A DNA stretch of 64,000 bases from Volvox africanus (Eukaryota; Chlorophyta; Chlorophyceae; Chlamydomonadales; Volvocaceae): NCBI GenBank assembly GCA_030268105.1, contig BSDZ01000103.1:1182501-1246500 (forward strand), given 5' to 3'. Shown here in pieces: positions 47,540 to 58,209 of the stretch. The translations under genes and the position numbers were made by a program. The notes under the pieces are model-generated. The model did no database searches, was not told where the DNA came from, and saw only the letters and a program-made list of their open reading frames with translations. Position 1 is the first letter of the stretch, and the number at the start of each line of letters is the position of its first letter.

Positions 47540-50256
47540 GTTGCCGCTGCCGCTGCCGCTATTGTTACCGTTCTCGTCCCGCTCTCTTAACCATCAACTC
47601 GCGACCCAGATAAATCTGTGGCTGTCTGTTTGTCTGTAACTGTCTGTACGCCACCCAACTTACAATAAGCAACGCGTATAGAGGCATATACACACATGTA
47701 TATATATATATATACATATGTATATAAACCTATATAGGGTTTAGGGTTTTAAACCAAGGGTTTTAAAACCAAACCCTAAACCCTAAAACTCTCTCTATAT
47801 ATTTGTATATAGACATATCGAGGCATATGGAGGCATACATAGGTAAATAGAGAGAAGAGCTCTTTCCCTGACTCCAGCCTCACCCTGAATTGGACGGTTG
47901 CGCCACAGAGGAGCTGCACTTGTACGACTTCATCACGGGTGAGCTCGTTTGGAACCACCCCACAGCGCACGAAGGGACGTACGGGCTGTATCTGGTGATA
48001 AGCGGCGACGCGGGGCTGGGGCCGGATGGTGGCGGAATCGGAGAGGCCCGACCTATGCGGGGCAAGATGGTGACGACGGGCGGCGACAGGAAGGTCCGGT
48101 TGTTCGACCTGTCGAAGCGCCAGCTCATACGGGTAGGCGCTTTCGTTACCGGATTCGCGAGCTTCCTGAACTAAGCATTGGATATTTGTATAATTGAATA
48201 TACACCTGTATAATTGTATTGTTTTGGATTTATGAAGTTTTTGAAATTGATCATTACTTTATTGCTACCGCTATTGTTACCTGTCCTTTTATTATTCCTA
48301 CCGTTGTGATTACCTGTTCGAGTAATCGTAGGTAATATCTTTTACATCTTTAAGTTATTTATATTCTAGGCACTTTATTCTTGTAGTTGTAGGTAGTTAA
48401 TTTAGCAATATCTCTGTGTCGTATCTTCACCTCCTCTGTAACGAATCCTGCTAGTGTAAGGCCCTCGGGAATTTTCGCCGTCGCCGGCGAATGTGCTCAA
48501 TTGCTTGCAAACTTCTGCTTTCATTTATCTGGCTTAGTAATCGATTTAATATTTTTAGCTATGACCATTTTTAGCATGTTGAGCGGTAGCCCCATGAACT
48601 TCTAAAAGCATGATATTTATTCATCAATGTCAATAAAATTTTATAATATATAAAGTGCGGGAGATGCTGACATCACCCGCTTTGGAACTAAGTATCCGTG
48701 GCGCTGCATTCCATCCTATATGGGGATGGGATATATAAATTTTATATGTCATAAATATATTATATAATACACCGTAATACACCGTCATGTACGGTGTATT
48801 ATGTATGATATAAATATAACGGTGTTCTTTACGCAGCCGTGCACTCCCTACCATGTGCTACCAGATGATCGACACGACACACACACAAGACATTGTGTGT
48901 CCCCAAATCAACCAGCGATTCGACCAGATGCTAACAACCGCCGACGGTTGGGATGCATGGACGTGTCTGTGGGACCTAAATACCGGGCAAATGCTGCGCA
49001 AGTACGACCAGATCCACAAGGAAGGGATCTACGACGCCTGGTTTACGCCCGATGGATTGCGCTGCGTTTCGGTGTCGTGCGACAAGACCGCAGCTATTTT
49101 CGAGCTCGCTACCGGTACGTGGTAGTTGCTGTTGTTTCGGATTTTTTGGTTTTTCACTAGCGGTCAGTCGTTAAACCCCAAGCCCGTAACGACCCCACGG
49201 TCATCCCGCTACGTGGCTCCAAAGTGGAATACGTTTGTACTTAGCGCATATAATAAGAAAACCGGAAGTACGAATAAAATACGCATTATTGTTACGACCG
49301 TACCTCCTGGTACATACTCCCCGTTGGACTACACAAGAAAACTGAAACCAACGACCACTTCCTTATGGCCCATGGGTCACTTGGCACCGTGCAGGTAACC
49401 TGATCAAGCGCTTCGTGGGGCACGAACACTGGGTTCGTTTTGCCGCCCTGTCACCTGACGAGAAAATTCTGGCCACTGCCTCTAACGACAAGACAGTGCG
49501 CATTTGGAATGTGGCAAAAGGAAACATGCTACATATCATTCGGGATCACCGCAGTACGCTATCGTACATCAATTTCGTACACCCCACTTGGATCGTCACC
49601 AGCGCCCGTGATGGCACCATTATTGGATTTAACCTTAAAGTATGACTCATGGAGGTCAAACACCTCAACACCTAGTGCCTCATCCTCATCCCCTTCCGCA
49701 CTGGCGTTTGCCTTTTCGACGTAACATAAAATATGTCACAGTTTCGCTGTCTTCACATCACCACAATAGACTGTTATACCATATTTCACGGAAGCCGACA
49801 CCGACTCTTGTACATCCATGTTATTGTAGAATTAAAAAGATAAACTTAACAGAACCTTTGCTGACCCGGCAGGGAAGTTCTGTGACTTGGTGCCCAGCCC
49901 ATTAACCCGTTGGTCCATCCTTTATCTTCCTACCCCACGCACTCGCTCGCTGTTACCTCACCGTCCTTACCCCGCCATTCTTACCCCGCCGTCCCTACCC
50001 CGCTGTCCTTACCCCGCCGCAGTCCGGCGTCTCGGTGCCACTGCTAGTCGCTGGGCCGATTGGAAAGGCAGACGGCGCAGAAAAGATTCGGCCTATGCCC
50101 GTCTCTGCAGCCGTTGCCGGCCCACGATTTCCAGCAGTCTTGGCAGTGTCCCTCAACGCCCGAGTGTCTGTACTTCACTTGTCATTGCGGCAACCGTTGC
50201 CTCATCAGGCGAGCACGGCCACAGCCACAAGTTGGTTTTTGCGCACACTGGTTTAA
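43868..50256 (+). CDS. WD40-repeat protein (possibly N-terminal part of a WD40-ankyrin-channel fusion)
   Basis: Exons: 43868-44239, 44612-44803, 45320-45625, 46129-46209, 46666-47284, 47909-48132, 48865-49114, 49395-49639, and a terminal exon 50023-50256, all in phase. WD-type blades are visible in most exons: NQISLWEVANGRLIWRYSAN, DGSVQLWKLAK, KDFTVRIWDTSNMSIIRTFE, SSVIIWNPETGRVLHTPTDH, GILFVWDIESGKQRYKTKF, DGSIRIFNMDGDSF, DRKVRLFDLSKRQLIR, DAWTCLWDLNTGQMLRKY and NDKTVRIWNVAKGNMLHIIR. The count of nine or more suggests two beta-propellers. Exon 5 has a Gly/Ser-rich insert. There is an in-frame stop at 49643 if AAA|GTATGA is not used as donor. WD40 propellers are protein-interaction platforms. 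Because the last splice phase also fits the next exon at 50512, this may not be a separate gene. Confidence 0.82.
47481..47560. repeat. CTCCTG/CTGCCG microsatellite
   Basis: About nine CTCCTG units, then CTGCCGCTGCCGCTGCCG, in an intron of the WD40 gene. Confidence 0.9.
47734..47793. repeat. Inverted interstitial telomere-like motif
   Basis: TAGGGTTTAGGGTTTT on one side and AAACCCTAAACCCTAAAA on the other form an imperfect inverted repeat, with a third GGGTTTT between them. TTTAGGG and TTTTAGGG are plant- and Chlamydomonas-type telomere units. The flanks are TA-rich and partly symmetric. It lies in an intron of the WD40 gene. Confidence 0.75.
48236..48605 (+). repeat. AT-rich dispersed repeat family R4, copy 1
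   Basis: About 370 bases recur in inverted orientation at 54165-54510. Shared landmarks are TTATTGCTACCGCT, GTAATATCTTTTACATCTTT, TTAGCAATATCTCTGTGTCG, TAAGGCCCTCGGGAAT, TCGCCGGCGAATGTGC and GACCATTTTTAGCATGTTGA. It lies in an intron of the WD40 gene. Confidence 0.9.
48766..48800. repeat. Hairpin with duplicated left arm
   Basis: AATACACCGT (48776-48785) pairs exactly with ACGGTGTATT (48791-48800) across a five-base loop. A second AATACACCGT-like unit directly precedes it. Confidence 0.8.
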
Positions 50257-50329
50257 TTTGACGATCTTGCACATTTGATCTTGCATTCACTTTCCTCCTG
50301 GATTACCGCCCGGCGAGCACCCCTAACAC

Positions 50330-50490
50330 CCTGAGTATTGAAACCAAGCCATATCTTATCAAGCCGCCTGTAGTATCCGGGGGGTCCGTATATACAGCTA
50401 CTATCCGGGATGACCAGGAAACTGGACATCTTCCGATCGGGCCTCAACTGTTTGGCGGATATTAGCACGGAGATACAACACCAACTCATG
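50330..50490 (+). repeat. Dispersed repeat family R2, copy 3
   Basis: GTAGTATCCGGGGGGTCC, GGGATGACCAGGAAACTGG, ACATCTTCCGATCGGGC, GGCGGATATTAGCAC and GAGATACAACA. It ends about 20 bases before the 3' splice site of the exon at 50512. The ATG at 50410 and the frame behind it belong to the repeat, so they should not be used as the channel's start. Confidence 0.8.
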
Positions 50491-50511
50491 CATCCTGCCC
50501 TATCCCTGCAG

Positions 50512-53500
50512 CTGCTGAGCGAGATGAAGTCCGGCTTGTGGGATCTGGACCACGTGGTCAAGCTGGCGGAGGCCTTCCCTGGCCTGGCGGTGGTGCCAAT
50601 GCAGGATGGCAACACACTCCTACACACGTGGGTGATATGCGTCTGTCTGTCTGTCTGTCTGTCTCTCTGTCTGTCTCTCTGTCTGTCTCTCTGTCTGTCT
50701 GTCTGTCTGTCTCTGTGCTCTTCTGAGAAATGTGACAGGAGTGGGTAGCAGTCGTGTTTGAGTGGGTCGTGTCTGTAGTATCCCTCATTATACTCTTTTT
50801 TCATTATTCTTCTCCATGCTTCGTGTCCATCCTGTCCCTCGTATCCCTCGTGTTCCTCGTGCTAGTAACACTCCTGTCACTCCTTCCTTCCGCCAACTTC
50901 GTTTTTGACTGTTTCCGACTTTCTGGCCGAAGTGCTGCGCTGGGCGGTCAAGTGGAGTTCCTTCGTGTGCTGCTGACCACTAACGGAACCGCCATCGTGT
51001 CGGCGCCTCTGCCCGCCAATGAGGAAGGCAAGACCCCTCTGGACTTGGCCCTGGACGTACGGAACCTGCAGTGCGTGGAGCTGCTCCTGACCAACGAGGT
51101 GGCGAGGCCACCGCCGCTGCGATTGGCCTCTATGAAGGTGGGCTCTTATACTCATATTTTGGTCATATGGCTGGATGGGTCACCAAATAGAATGGGTTTC
51201 GCAATAGGCGATGAATGCCGGACTTACCTAGTTAGGATTGTGTTTTTAGTATCATGATAGTGATGATTAGGATGTCTAATGCTGGCGTTAACTCGCAAGG
51301 TCTTTGCTTGTTTAGAGCATGATATTACAACCGTAGTTTACGGTGAAAGGGTTTTCAAAACCGTACGTCGGGAACCTAAAGCTGACTCATACGAAGAGCT
51401 GGTAATTGATAATCGTACGTTTATAGGTGCAGTCTGCAACGTAGTTTACACTGAAGTTATGTAGTTAATAAAAAGACATTCATGGTGTCCAAGCTGCAGG
51501 GTACGTCTGTGTGTGTCTGTGATGGGTGAAATGTAAGGAGGTGGATGTGGTATTTCCATTAACTTTATCTTATAATATTTGTTTTCTTAGGTTTTCGTAA
51601 TAATATTTTTAAAAGGACATAATTCAATAAATTTGTCATCGTTATGTCCATTTGTGTCCATTGCGCTGGGAGAATTTAGGAGAGGGAAACAAGGAGCCGT
51701 TGACCCGGTTCTCTTACCTTGCGTAGTATCCTGGGGCATCTACGGGATTCATACCGGATGAATCGTGTAACTATGAGCATCTTCCGATGGGGTGTTTGCT
51801 GCATGTAGGCATATGAGATGAAGATACAACTATACCCCAAGATACTCCACTTCGAAATTTTCCAAACTATAGCCCCTTGGCCCTTGGCCCTTGGCGCCAC
51901 CATGAAGAAGTTGCAACTGTAACCATTATACGTTGATGACGATTGTCCGTCCTTGCTCACATGTGCACAGGCTTGGGGCCGGCTCGCCGCGGACATGCCC
52001 ACCATGCTAGTCAAGTTCCTGAACGCGGTCGGCATTGAGGAGCCGACGAACTCTGTGGGCAGCAGCGCCGTCAAGGTGCCGTTGCGGGAGGGAATCCATC
52101 TCATCACGTGCGGCTCACAGGTATGTTACGGCAAGGTACGGATTAGTACGGGGCCAATCATGAGTCGGGCGGTCCCTTCATCGGGGCAGAGGTGGCGCAG
52201 GACGTCACGGTGGATGGGAAAACAACGGACCCAGTGACATGAACCTCCGGGCGTTGCGCCCTTGATGTCTCTGGCTGGTCGGCAACGACCTCCTGTGTAA
52301 TACCCTGATTCGGGTATCTCTGGGCAATCGATCTCCGGGAAGGATGAGCCTGAGTCTATCTGGACATCTATCTTCCGATCGATCGGGTCTTTGTTTGTTG
52401 TCGCTAGGCGGATATTTATGACAGAAATGCAACATCCTGAGCTCCGTTTCTGAACGCCTGCAGGAATTCGAAGTGGACGAAAAGCTGTGGGAGGAGTTCC
52501 TGGCGCAGCACGGCGGCACAGCGAATGAAGGGGAGGAAGAAGAGGAGGAGGAGGGGCAGGAGGGGATTCAGGAGTTGGCGGACGGAGTTGGGGATGTAAA
52601 GGGCCGATACGGCAGCAATGGTGGCGGTGATCCCAAGAACACGAAGAGGCGCCGCGGTGCCCTACAGTCGACTTTGCGCTGGATCGGACGTCTTGTAAAG
52701 TGAGTCAGGGAAAAGGGGGCAGGTCCAATACGTACAGCACTGCGACTGGCAAGCATTTGTTTACGCATTTATTGTTGTATTGATTAAATAATTTATTTCA
52801 AGATTAAACAATACGGCAACTAGCTAGTCGCCTGTAATGTGGAGGAGTTTGCAGCATCCTGGAGTATGCAGAACAAAAGCAGACCCAGACGGGTATTGAA
52901 ATTGTTAGGAAAGAAAAAGGAAAGCTGGACAAATCCTTTATTTCAGCTGTGTGTCATCCCTATTATATATAATATTATATTTATATATAACTATTATCAT
53001 ATTATATTTATATTATATATATTTCATTTACTTTATTAGATATTTTAGTTTATAATCTTATATACTTTAATGTATTACATGATGTTTGTTATATAATATA
53101 ATTATATATTATTTTATTTTATTATTTATTCCCTTTTCGTTTAGTCCTCACTTTTCCTTTGGTATCCCCTGCAACGCATCGTTTAGCATGTTTTCCCTAA
53201 TCAGGCTCCTTGCCTCCTGTGCCTTTCCTGAACTCCAAACTCCTAACTTCAAATAATAACGTCGGTGCGATTCAGTTGGGAGTCGCCATCGGTAATGCAG
53301 CCTGTCGTACCGGGCGTGTGTGGATTGCCGTACGTGGCTGTGACGACTCGGTCCATGGAAGACTCACCATTAGGGGCGTTGGTACTAAACAACGTTAGAG
53401 ATGCGTTCACCACAGACATTGGTTTTGCAATGCTGACCTACAAGTGGGACATGTACGCTGGTAAGTCCATGGGTATATAAGTATATTACTAAATTACTGG

Positions 53501-56500
53501 ATGATATAGATAGATAGACAGACACACAGACAGACACACAGACAGACAGATAGGTAGATTAAGGAAATAAATAATTGACCCCTGATTTATACAATGCTAT
53601 ATTTATATGTGAAACGATGTCTATTATGTGCTTATCACCTCTTTGCAAACACTATGTTATATATCATGATATTTAAACATTTGAATCTTACAGGTGGTAT
53701 CTACCGTCAACAAGCTCTGGTGTACTTAATCTTCATGGCGCTGTACATCATCACAACAACGCTGGGAGTGGAATGGAATGAGAGCGTGGATCGAGCAAAC
53801 ATGTACGGCAAGGACACGAGCCGTACACGCATCGTGGTGCGGATTATGCTCGAGGCGAGTCTACTGCTACTTAACGCCCGTTACCTGCTGGAGGAAGTAC
53901 GGCAGGTCATCAGACACGGGCCCCTGCAGTACTTCACGGGTGAGTCCGCCCATGCATGGACTTAAACCGTTCAGCCTTAGAACCCGCAACTAACCTTAAA
54001 TTCGGCAGGTATTGGGCGTACTGAGTTCCGGCCGAGGTTTTCTATGTTTGTGTGTCAAGCGAAACAATCTATCTTTCTTTCTTATGTTTCACGACATACC
54101 TACCTATTCTCGATCTCGATATTAAACACATGTAATAATATAATATATGATAATTATAACCATGCTTTTAAAAATCCATGAGGCTCCCGCTCAACATGCT
54201 AAAAATGGTCATAGCTAAAAGAAATTAAATCAATCACTAAGAGCCAGCTAAATGAAAGCAGAAGTTCGCAAGCAATTAAGCACATTCGCCGGCGACGGCG
54301 AAGATTCCCGAGGGCCTTACACTAGCAGGACTCGTTACAGTGGAGGTGAAAAACGACACAGAGATATTGCTAAATTAAATAACTAAAACTACAAGGATAA
54401 TGTGCCTAAAATATAAATAGCTTAAAGATGTAAAAGATATTATCTACGATTATTATAAAGGTAATCACAGCGGTAGCAATAAATATAATCGATCCATTGA
54501 TATATCTGCCTTTAACTTGCGAGTTCATCCTTTACTTGCTTAATATTATATAAAGGACATATGATGTAACAGCATACCCTTCCATCACGCACACTGCTGC
54601 ACAGGGCATAACTCGGCTTGGAACTGGGTGGAGCTGTTGTCGTGCCTGATGGTGGTCCTGATGATTGTGCTGCAGGTATATATGTGCTACGCGTACGTGT
54701 GTGTATGTCTGTGTGTGTCTCTCTGTGTTTGTGTATGTATGTGTATTGATTATTATTTTTATCCGCTTTGAACGCAGATTGTCAGTCTGGAGGAGGCCCG
54801 TTGGGTGATGTCCGCATGCACGATCCTGCTGGGGACACGTCTGCTGAAGGTGGCGTCAGGTGGGCAGTTACATGTGTATTCATTTAAGAAATGAATACAC
54901 AGATTGCCCTCCATGTGCCCTCCATGTGCGGCCCCAAACGTTGTGTTCGGGCATGGATGTTCTTACACATACGAATGTATATGTATATTGTAATATTTAT
55001 TTATTTAATCCCCTGGCAGCGCCTCAGTACCCTAATAATGATGCAAGTATATCGCATATCAAACGGTGTGAGACGTGTAATGAGTGAGAGTGAAGTGCAC
55101 TTGTACAACTGCACTGTGCAGCAATATTGCACCGGTACTTCGGCGCCTACCATTTGAATAAACACGCTATCTCACGGTTCAGTCGTATACTCGAGATATC
55201 CTGCAACTCGAGATATCGTACGACAGGGTACTGCCCTCTGCCTCTGAACTCGCTCGCGCATCGTTCGTTCGGACTTTTGCTTGGCTCACTCACTCCTCAT
55301 TCGCTGTTCCAGCAGCAGAGAGCCGTACCCTGTCTCACTCTGGGCAGTATATTTCTCATATACTGCCTGACCCCTGAGATAACTACTCCATGTACATGGC
55401 TGGTGCGAGTGTATATGGACTGGTTACCCCACGGGTCGGGAAGAAGACGTCGCCAGTTGAATATATGTTTATCACAGGTACAGGTACAGGTACAGGTACA
55501 GGTACAGGTACAGGTACAGGTACAGGTACAGGTACAGGTACAGGTTTGTACAGGTTTGTACAGGTGATTGAAGTTTATCCACTCCTCTTCCCCTTCGGAC
55601 AGGTTTTGAGGGCACGGGCATCTTCGTGCAGGTCATCATCCGCATCATTTCAGATCTGCGGTACTTCCTCCTCATAGTGCTCGTCACCTTGCTCACGTAT
55701 GCGCTGGCATTCCGACAGATCATAGGGTACTACGATCAGGTACGACTTTACGGCTGTGTCAATCGACATGTCTAATTAAGTTGCTCGAATCACAACTCCT
55801 TGTCGCTCTTTATTGTCGTTGGTTAATCAACTCTCTCCCACCTTGATGCTGGATATGACCCATTGGTCTGTTCAATTAGATGGCCAACGATGCTGACATC
55901 TCCGTCGAATTGACGAAGAACTTCAACAACTTTCCGAACAGCCTTCTGTCGGTCTATTACTTCATGGTAAGTAAAGTGAGAGGACGGAGCTAGAGAACTG
56001 TGAGCGGATGGAGTGTGTATGCACGCATCGGCATCACACCCCTCGTTTCGGTAAGGAGGGAAAGGCCGTGTGGACAGGACGGAACGGGACGGGAGGGGAC
56101 GGGGAAGTACGCTGGAGGATTTATGATGATGGATGGATATAACAGTAATACATTTAAAATCGTAATTATATATTATACATAATATGTTACTATATTACTA
56201 TACTATATACTATAGTACATATTATATGATATATGATATATATATAACATAATATGATATAACATCACATATTATAATAAATCATTATCATTTTTATCTG
56301 CCTCTGTCTCGCACCATTGGTACCTTCCGTCAGGGTACATTCCGCCTAATAATTAATAGTACCGTCATTTTCCTTCTCCCTCCCTCGCGCGTTCTCTTTT
56401 GTTACAGACCGTGGGAGGGTTCACGACGGATGTGGGAGGGGAGGCCCGATACGTGTGGTACCTCCATGTAGGTGTGTGTGTCTGTCTGTCTGCCTACATG

Positions 56501-56514
56501 TACCTACTACGTCA

Positions 56515-56547
<33 letters not shown>

Positions 56548-58209
56548 GTTCTGTTCTCTTCTGTTCTCTTCTGCCTCTGTTCAATCGCAATTCTGTCTCT
56601 GCGTGGCTGCCTACCTGTCTACCTTTCTATCCCATTTTATTTGTTTCCATCGATTGCCAACCCGCGCAGGCGATGCTGATTAGCTTCTCTTTTATGGTGT
56701 CCATCATTTTGCTCAATCTGCTGATTGTCGTCATGTCCGACACCTACGTGGTGGTCAAGCAGCACGCCAAGAGCGAGTGGATGCTGCTCAAGGCGCGTCT
56801 GGTTCTCGAGATCGATTCCAACATGCCCGACTCCTTCTTCGCTGACCGGCGAAGGTGAGGTTCCTTCCCACTTTCCTTCCTTTTCTTACTCCACTTTCGG
56901 TTGAAGAAGGTTTCAGGATGTAACCAGGGAACTCGCATCACCTCAGCCTGAAGCTCCGTTGCACTCAGTGTTACAAAAGGGCCCTACATGCACAGTGTAC
57001 ACGTATGTGTGAGGGTCTTCGGAGGCTGGTACGGGTGTCTGGCGCTGAGGCGATATATGTGGGGCGTGCGGCTGCTCGCTCGTAATAGCGTTCTCGGAGG
57101 CGCTTATGCCTATGCCGTGTAAAAAGGATATTTACGCTGTGGACGGATGGGCTAGTCCTGTTCTGTTACTTTAGTCTCGTTCTTGATTGATTCAAGGATC
57201 CTAACATCCGCACACCAGGATTCACTGCGCGCTTATGTTATTTGTAGCCCCATCTCACCTCGTCGGTCGTCACGGGCTCAGGACAGTCCGTAAGGTACCA
57301 ATATGGCGGTTATATACCATCTCGCCGCTTCATCAGTTCCAAGCCTTCGTTATTGCACATATAAGGCTCTGCCACCCGGGATATTGGACTGCTTGCCCGT
57401 CCGCCCTGTCCGCCCCCGCCCGTAGGTCCGCCCCCCGCTGGCTCCATGTGGTCAACATCAAGCGCACCTCCAGCCCCGCACACGGCTCGCTGCTGGACAC
57501 CATCCGAGGAACAGTGGTCCGCCAGGTGCGGGGAACTATTTCCGAACGGATGTATGTGTGTGTATGTGTGTATATGTATGTGTGCACCACAGGGCGAGTC
57601 TTTCCCGTACATCATAGTGATTAACTCCGGAACCAGTCCCACCCTCGTGGTCTCTTTTTCCTCGCATGGCTTCATTTATTTCATTACATCAAAATTTTAA
57701 TACCGTAATTTCCCTCTTCTATGGCGGTGTGCGTGTGCGTGTGTGTGTGTGTGTGGTAACCGCAAAGCCGTTATCCCCCTCCCTCCTGCTTCTTCTCCGT
57801 GGGTTCATATGCCAAACCAAATCTGTTGGTAAACCTAATCCTCATGCCCCTGGTCCAAGTGTTCCAGCCTCGGGGATCTATCGCCCTATCTTAAGCACTA
57901 TTCTTTATGTTCTTACAGGCCCTGAATACCGATTTCACCGAAATGAACCAAGAAATCAAGAAGCAGATTTCTGAACTGACGCAGAAGGTGGAGACGCTGC
58001 AGCGGGATATGGGTCGAATGGTGGTGGACGCGATGGGTGCTATGTCCGACCGCATTAAGTCGCTAACACCCCACCAACAGAGCCCCTCCGCTGCTGCTGG
58101 GGCTGGTGCCGAGATGGGGTCGATGGGGGGAGTTGGTGCGGCAGCAGGGGGCCAGGCAGCGCCAGACGCAGCAACAGGAGGCGACGCCGAAGAAAGCGAT
58201 GGGTATTGA
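50512..58209 (+). CDS. Ankyrin-repeat TRP-type cation channel (possibly fused to the WD40 exons upstream)
   Basis: Fourteen exons: 50512-50627, 50933-51137, 51971-52120, 52464-52699, 53276-53460, 53694-53939, 54605-54675, 54778-54859, 55603-55739, 55880-55966, 56408-56467, 56670-56854, 57426-57525, 57919-58209 (717 codons). Ankyrin exons read GNTLLHTAALGGQVEFLRVL and GKTPLDLALDVRNLQCVELL. An ADMPTMLVKFLNAVG linker and an acidic insert follow. Membrane segments: LVYLIFMALYIITTTLGV (S1), IMLEASLLLLNARYLL (S2), VELLSCLMVVLMIVLQI (S3), WVMSACTILLGTRLL (S4), LRYFLLIVLVTLLTYALAF (S5), pore region NNFPNSLLSVYYFMTVGGFT, and LISFSFMVSIILLNLLIVVM followed by SDTY (S6, TRP-like). The C terminus is a coiled coil (NQEIKKQISELTQKVETLQR) with a Gly/Ala-rich tail. 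It is presumably a ciliary or plasma-membrane cation channel. The true N terminus is uncertain: no good ATG precedes the first exon outside repeat R2. Confidence 0.85.
50641..50712. repeat. TGTC/TCTG microsatellite
   Basis: An array of TGTC units with regular TCTC interruptions, immediately after a splice donor of the channel gene. Confidence 0.9.
51248..51335 (+). repeat. Dispersed repeat family R3, copy 2
   Basis: TAGTATCATGATAGTGATGA, TTAGGATGTCTAAT, GGCGTTAACTCGCAAG and TTTAGAGCATGATATTACAA. It lies in an intron of the channel gene. Its partner is at 40448-40530. Confidence 0.8.
51715..51845 (+). repeat. Dispersed repeat family R2, copy 4
   Basis: GTAGTATCCTGGGGCATCTA, a GGATGAATCGTGTAACTATG segment, AGCATCTTCCGATGGGG and AAGATACAACTAT. 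It lies in the intron before the exon at 51971. Confidence 0.7.
52280..52440 (+). repeat. Dispersed repeat family R2, copy 5
   Basis: GATTCGGGTATCTCTGGGCA, GGACATCTATCTTCCGATCG, GGCGGATATTTATGACAG and AAATGCAACATCC. It ends about 25 bases before the exon at 52464. A 4-base duplication (ATCT) interrupts the core. Confidence 0.7.
52960..53130. repeat. TA-rich low-complexity tract
   Basis: Nearly pure A/T sequence with many TATAAT and ATATTATA units, in an intron of the channel gene. Confidence 0.85.
53507..53553. repeat. ACAG/ACAC microsatellite
   Basis: A GATA then ACAG/ACAC tetranucleotide array in an intron of the channel gene. Confidence 0.85.
54165..54510 (-). repeat. AT-rich dispersed repeat family R4, copy 2 (inverted)
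   Basis: This is the reverse complement of the copy at 48236-48605 with modest divergence. Landmarks are CTCAACATGCTAAAAATGGT, GCACATTCGCCGGCGACGGC, GAGGGCCTTACACTAGCAGG, GACACAGAGATATTGCTAAA and GATGTAAAAGATATTATC. It lies in an intron of the channel gene. Confidence 0.9.
55190..55217. repeat. Direct repeat of CTCGAGATATC
   Basis: Two CTCGAGATATC units six bases apart, in the long intron before the S5 exon. Confidence 0.75.
55478..55563. repeat. ACAGGT hexanucleotide microsatellite
   Basis: About 11 perfect ACAGGT units plus two degenerate ones, 40 bases before the S5 exon of the channel. Each unit contains AG|GT, so the array holds many potential splice-acceptor and donor dinucleotides. 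Confidence 0.95.
56155..56285. repeat. TA-rich low-complexity tract
   Basis: ATAT/ACTA-rich tract with partly palindromic units, in an intron of the channel gene. Confidence 0.8.
56516..56547. repeat. TGTC microsatellite
   Basis: About eight TCTG/TGTC units between two channel exons. Confidence 0.9.

Noticed and set aside
50410..50511. ATG at 50410 as start of the ankyrin channel protein
   Set aside because: The frame up to the acceptor at 50511 is dispersed repeat R2, also found at unrelated sites, and a strong CTGCAG acceptor directly precedes the conserved part.
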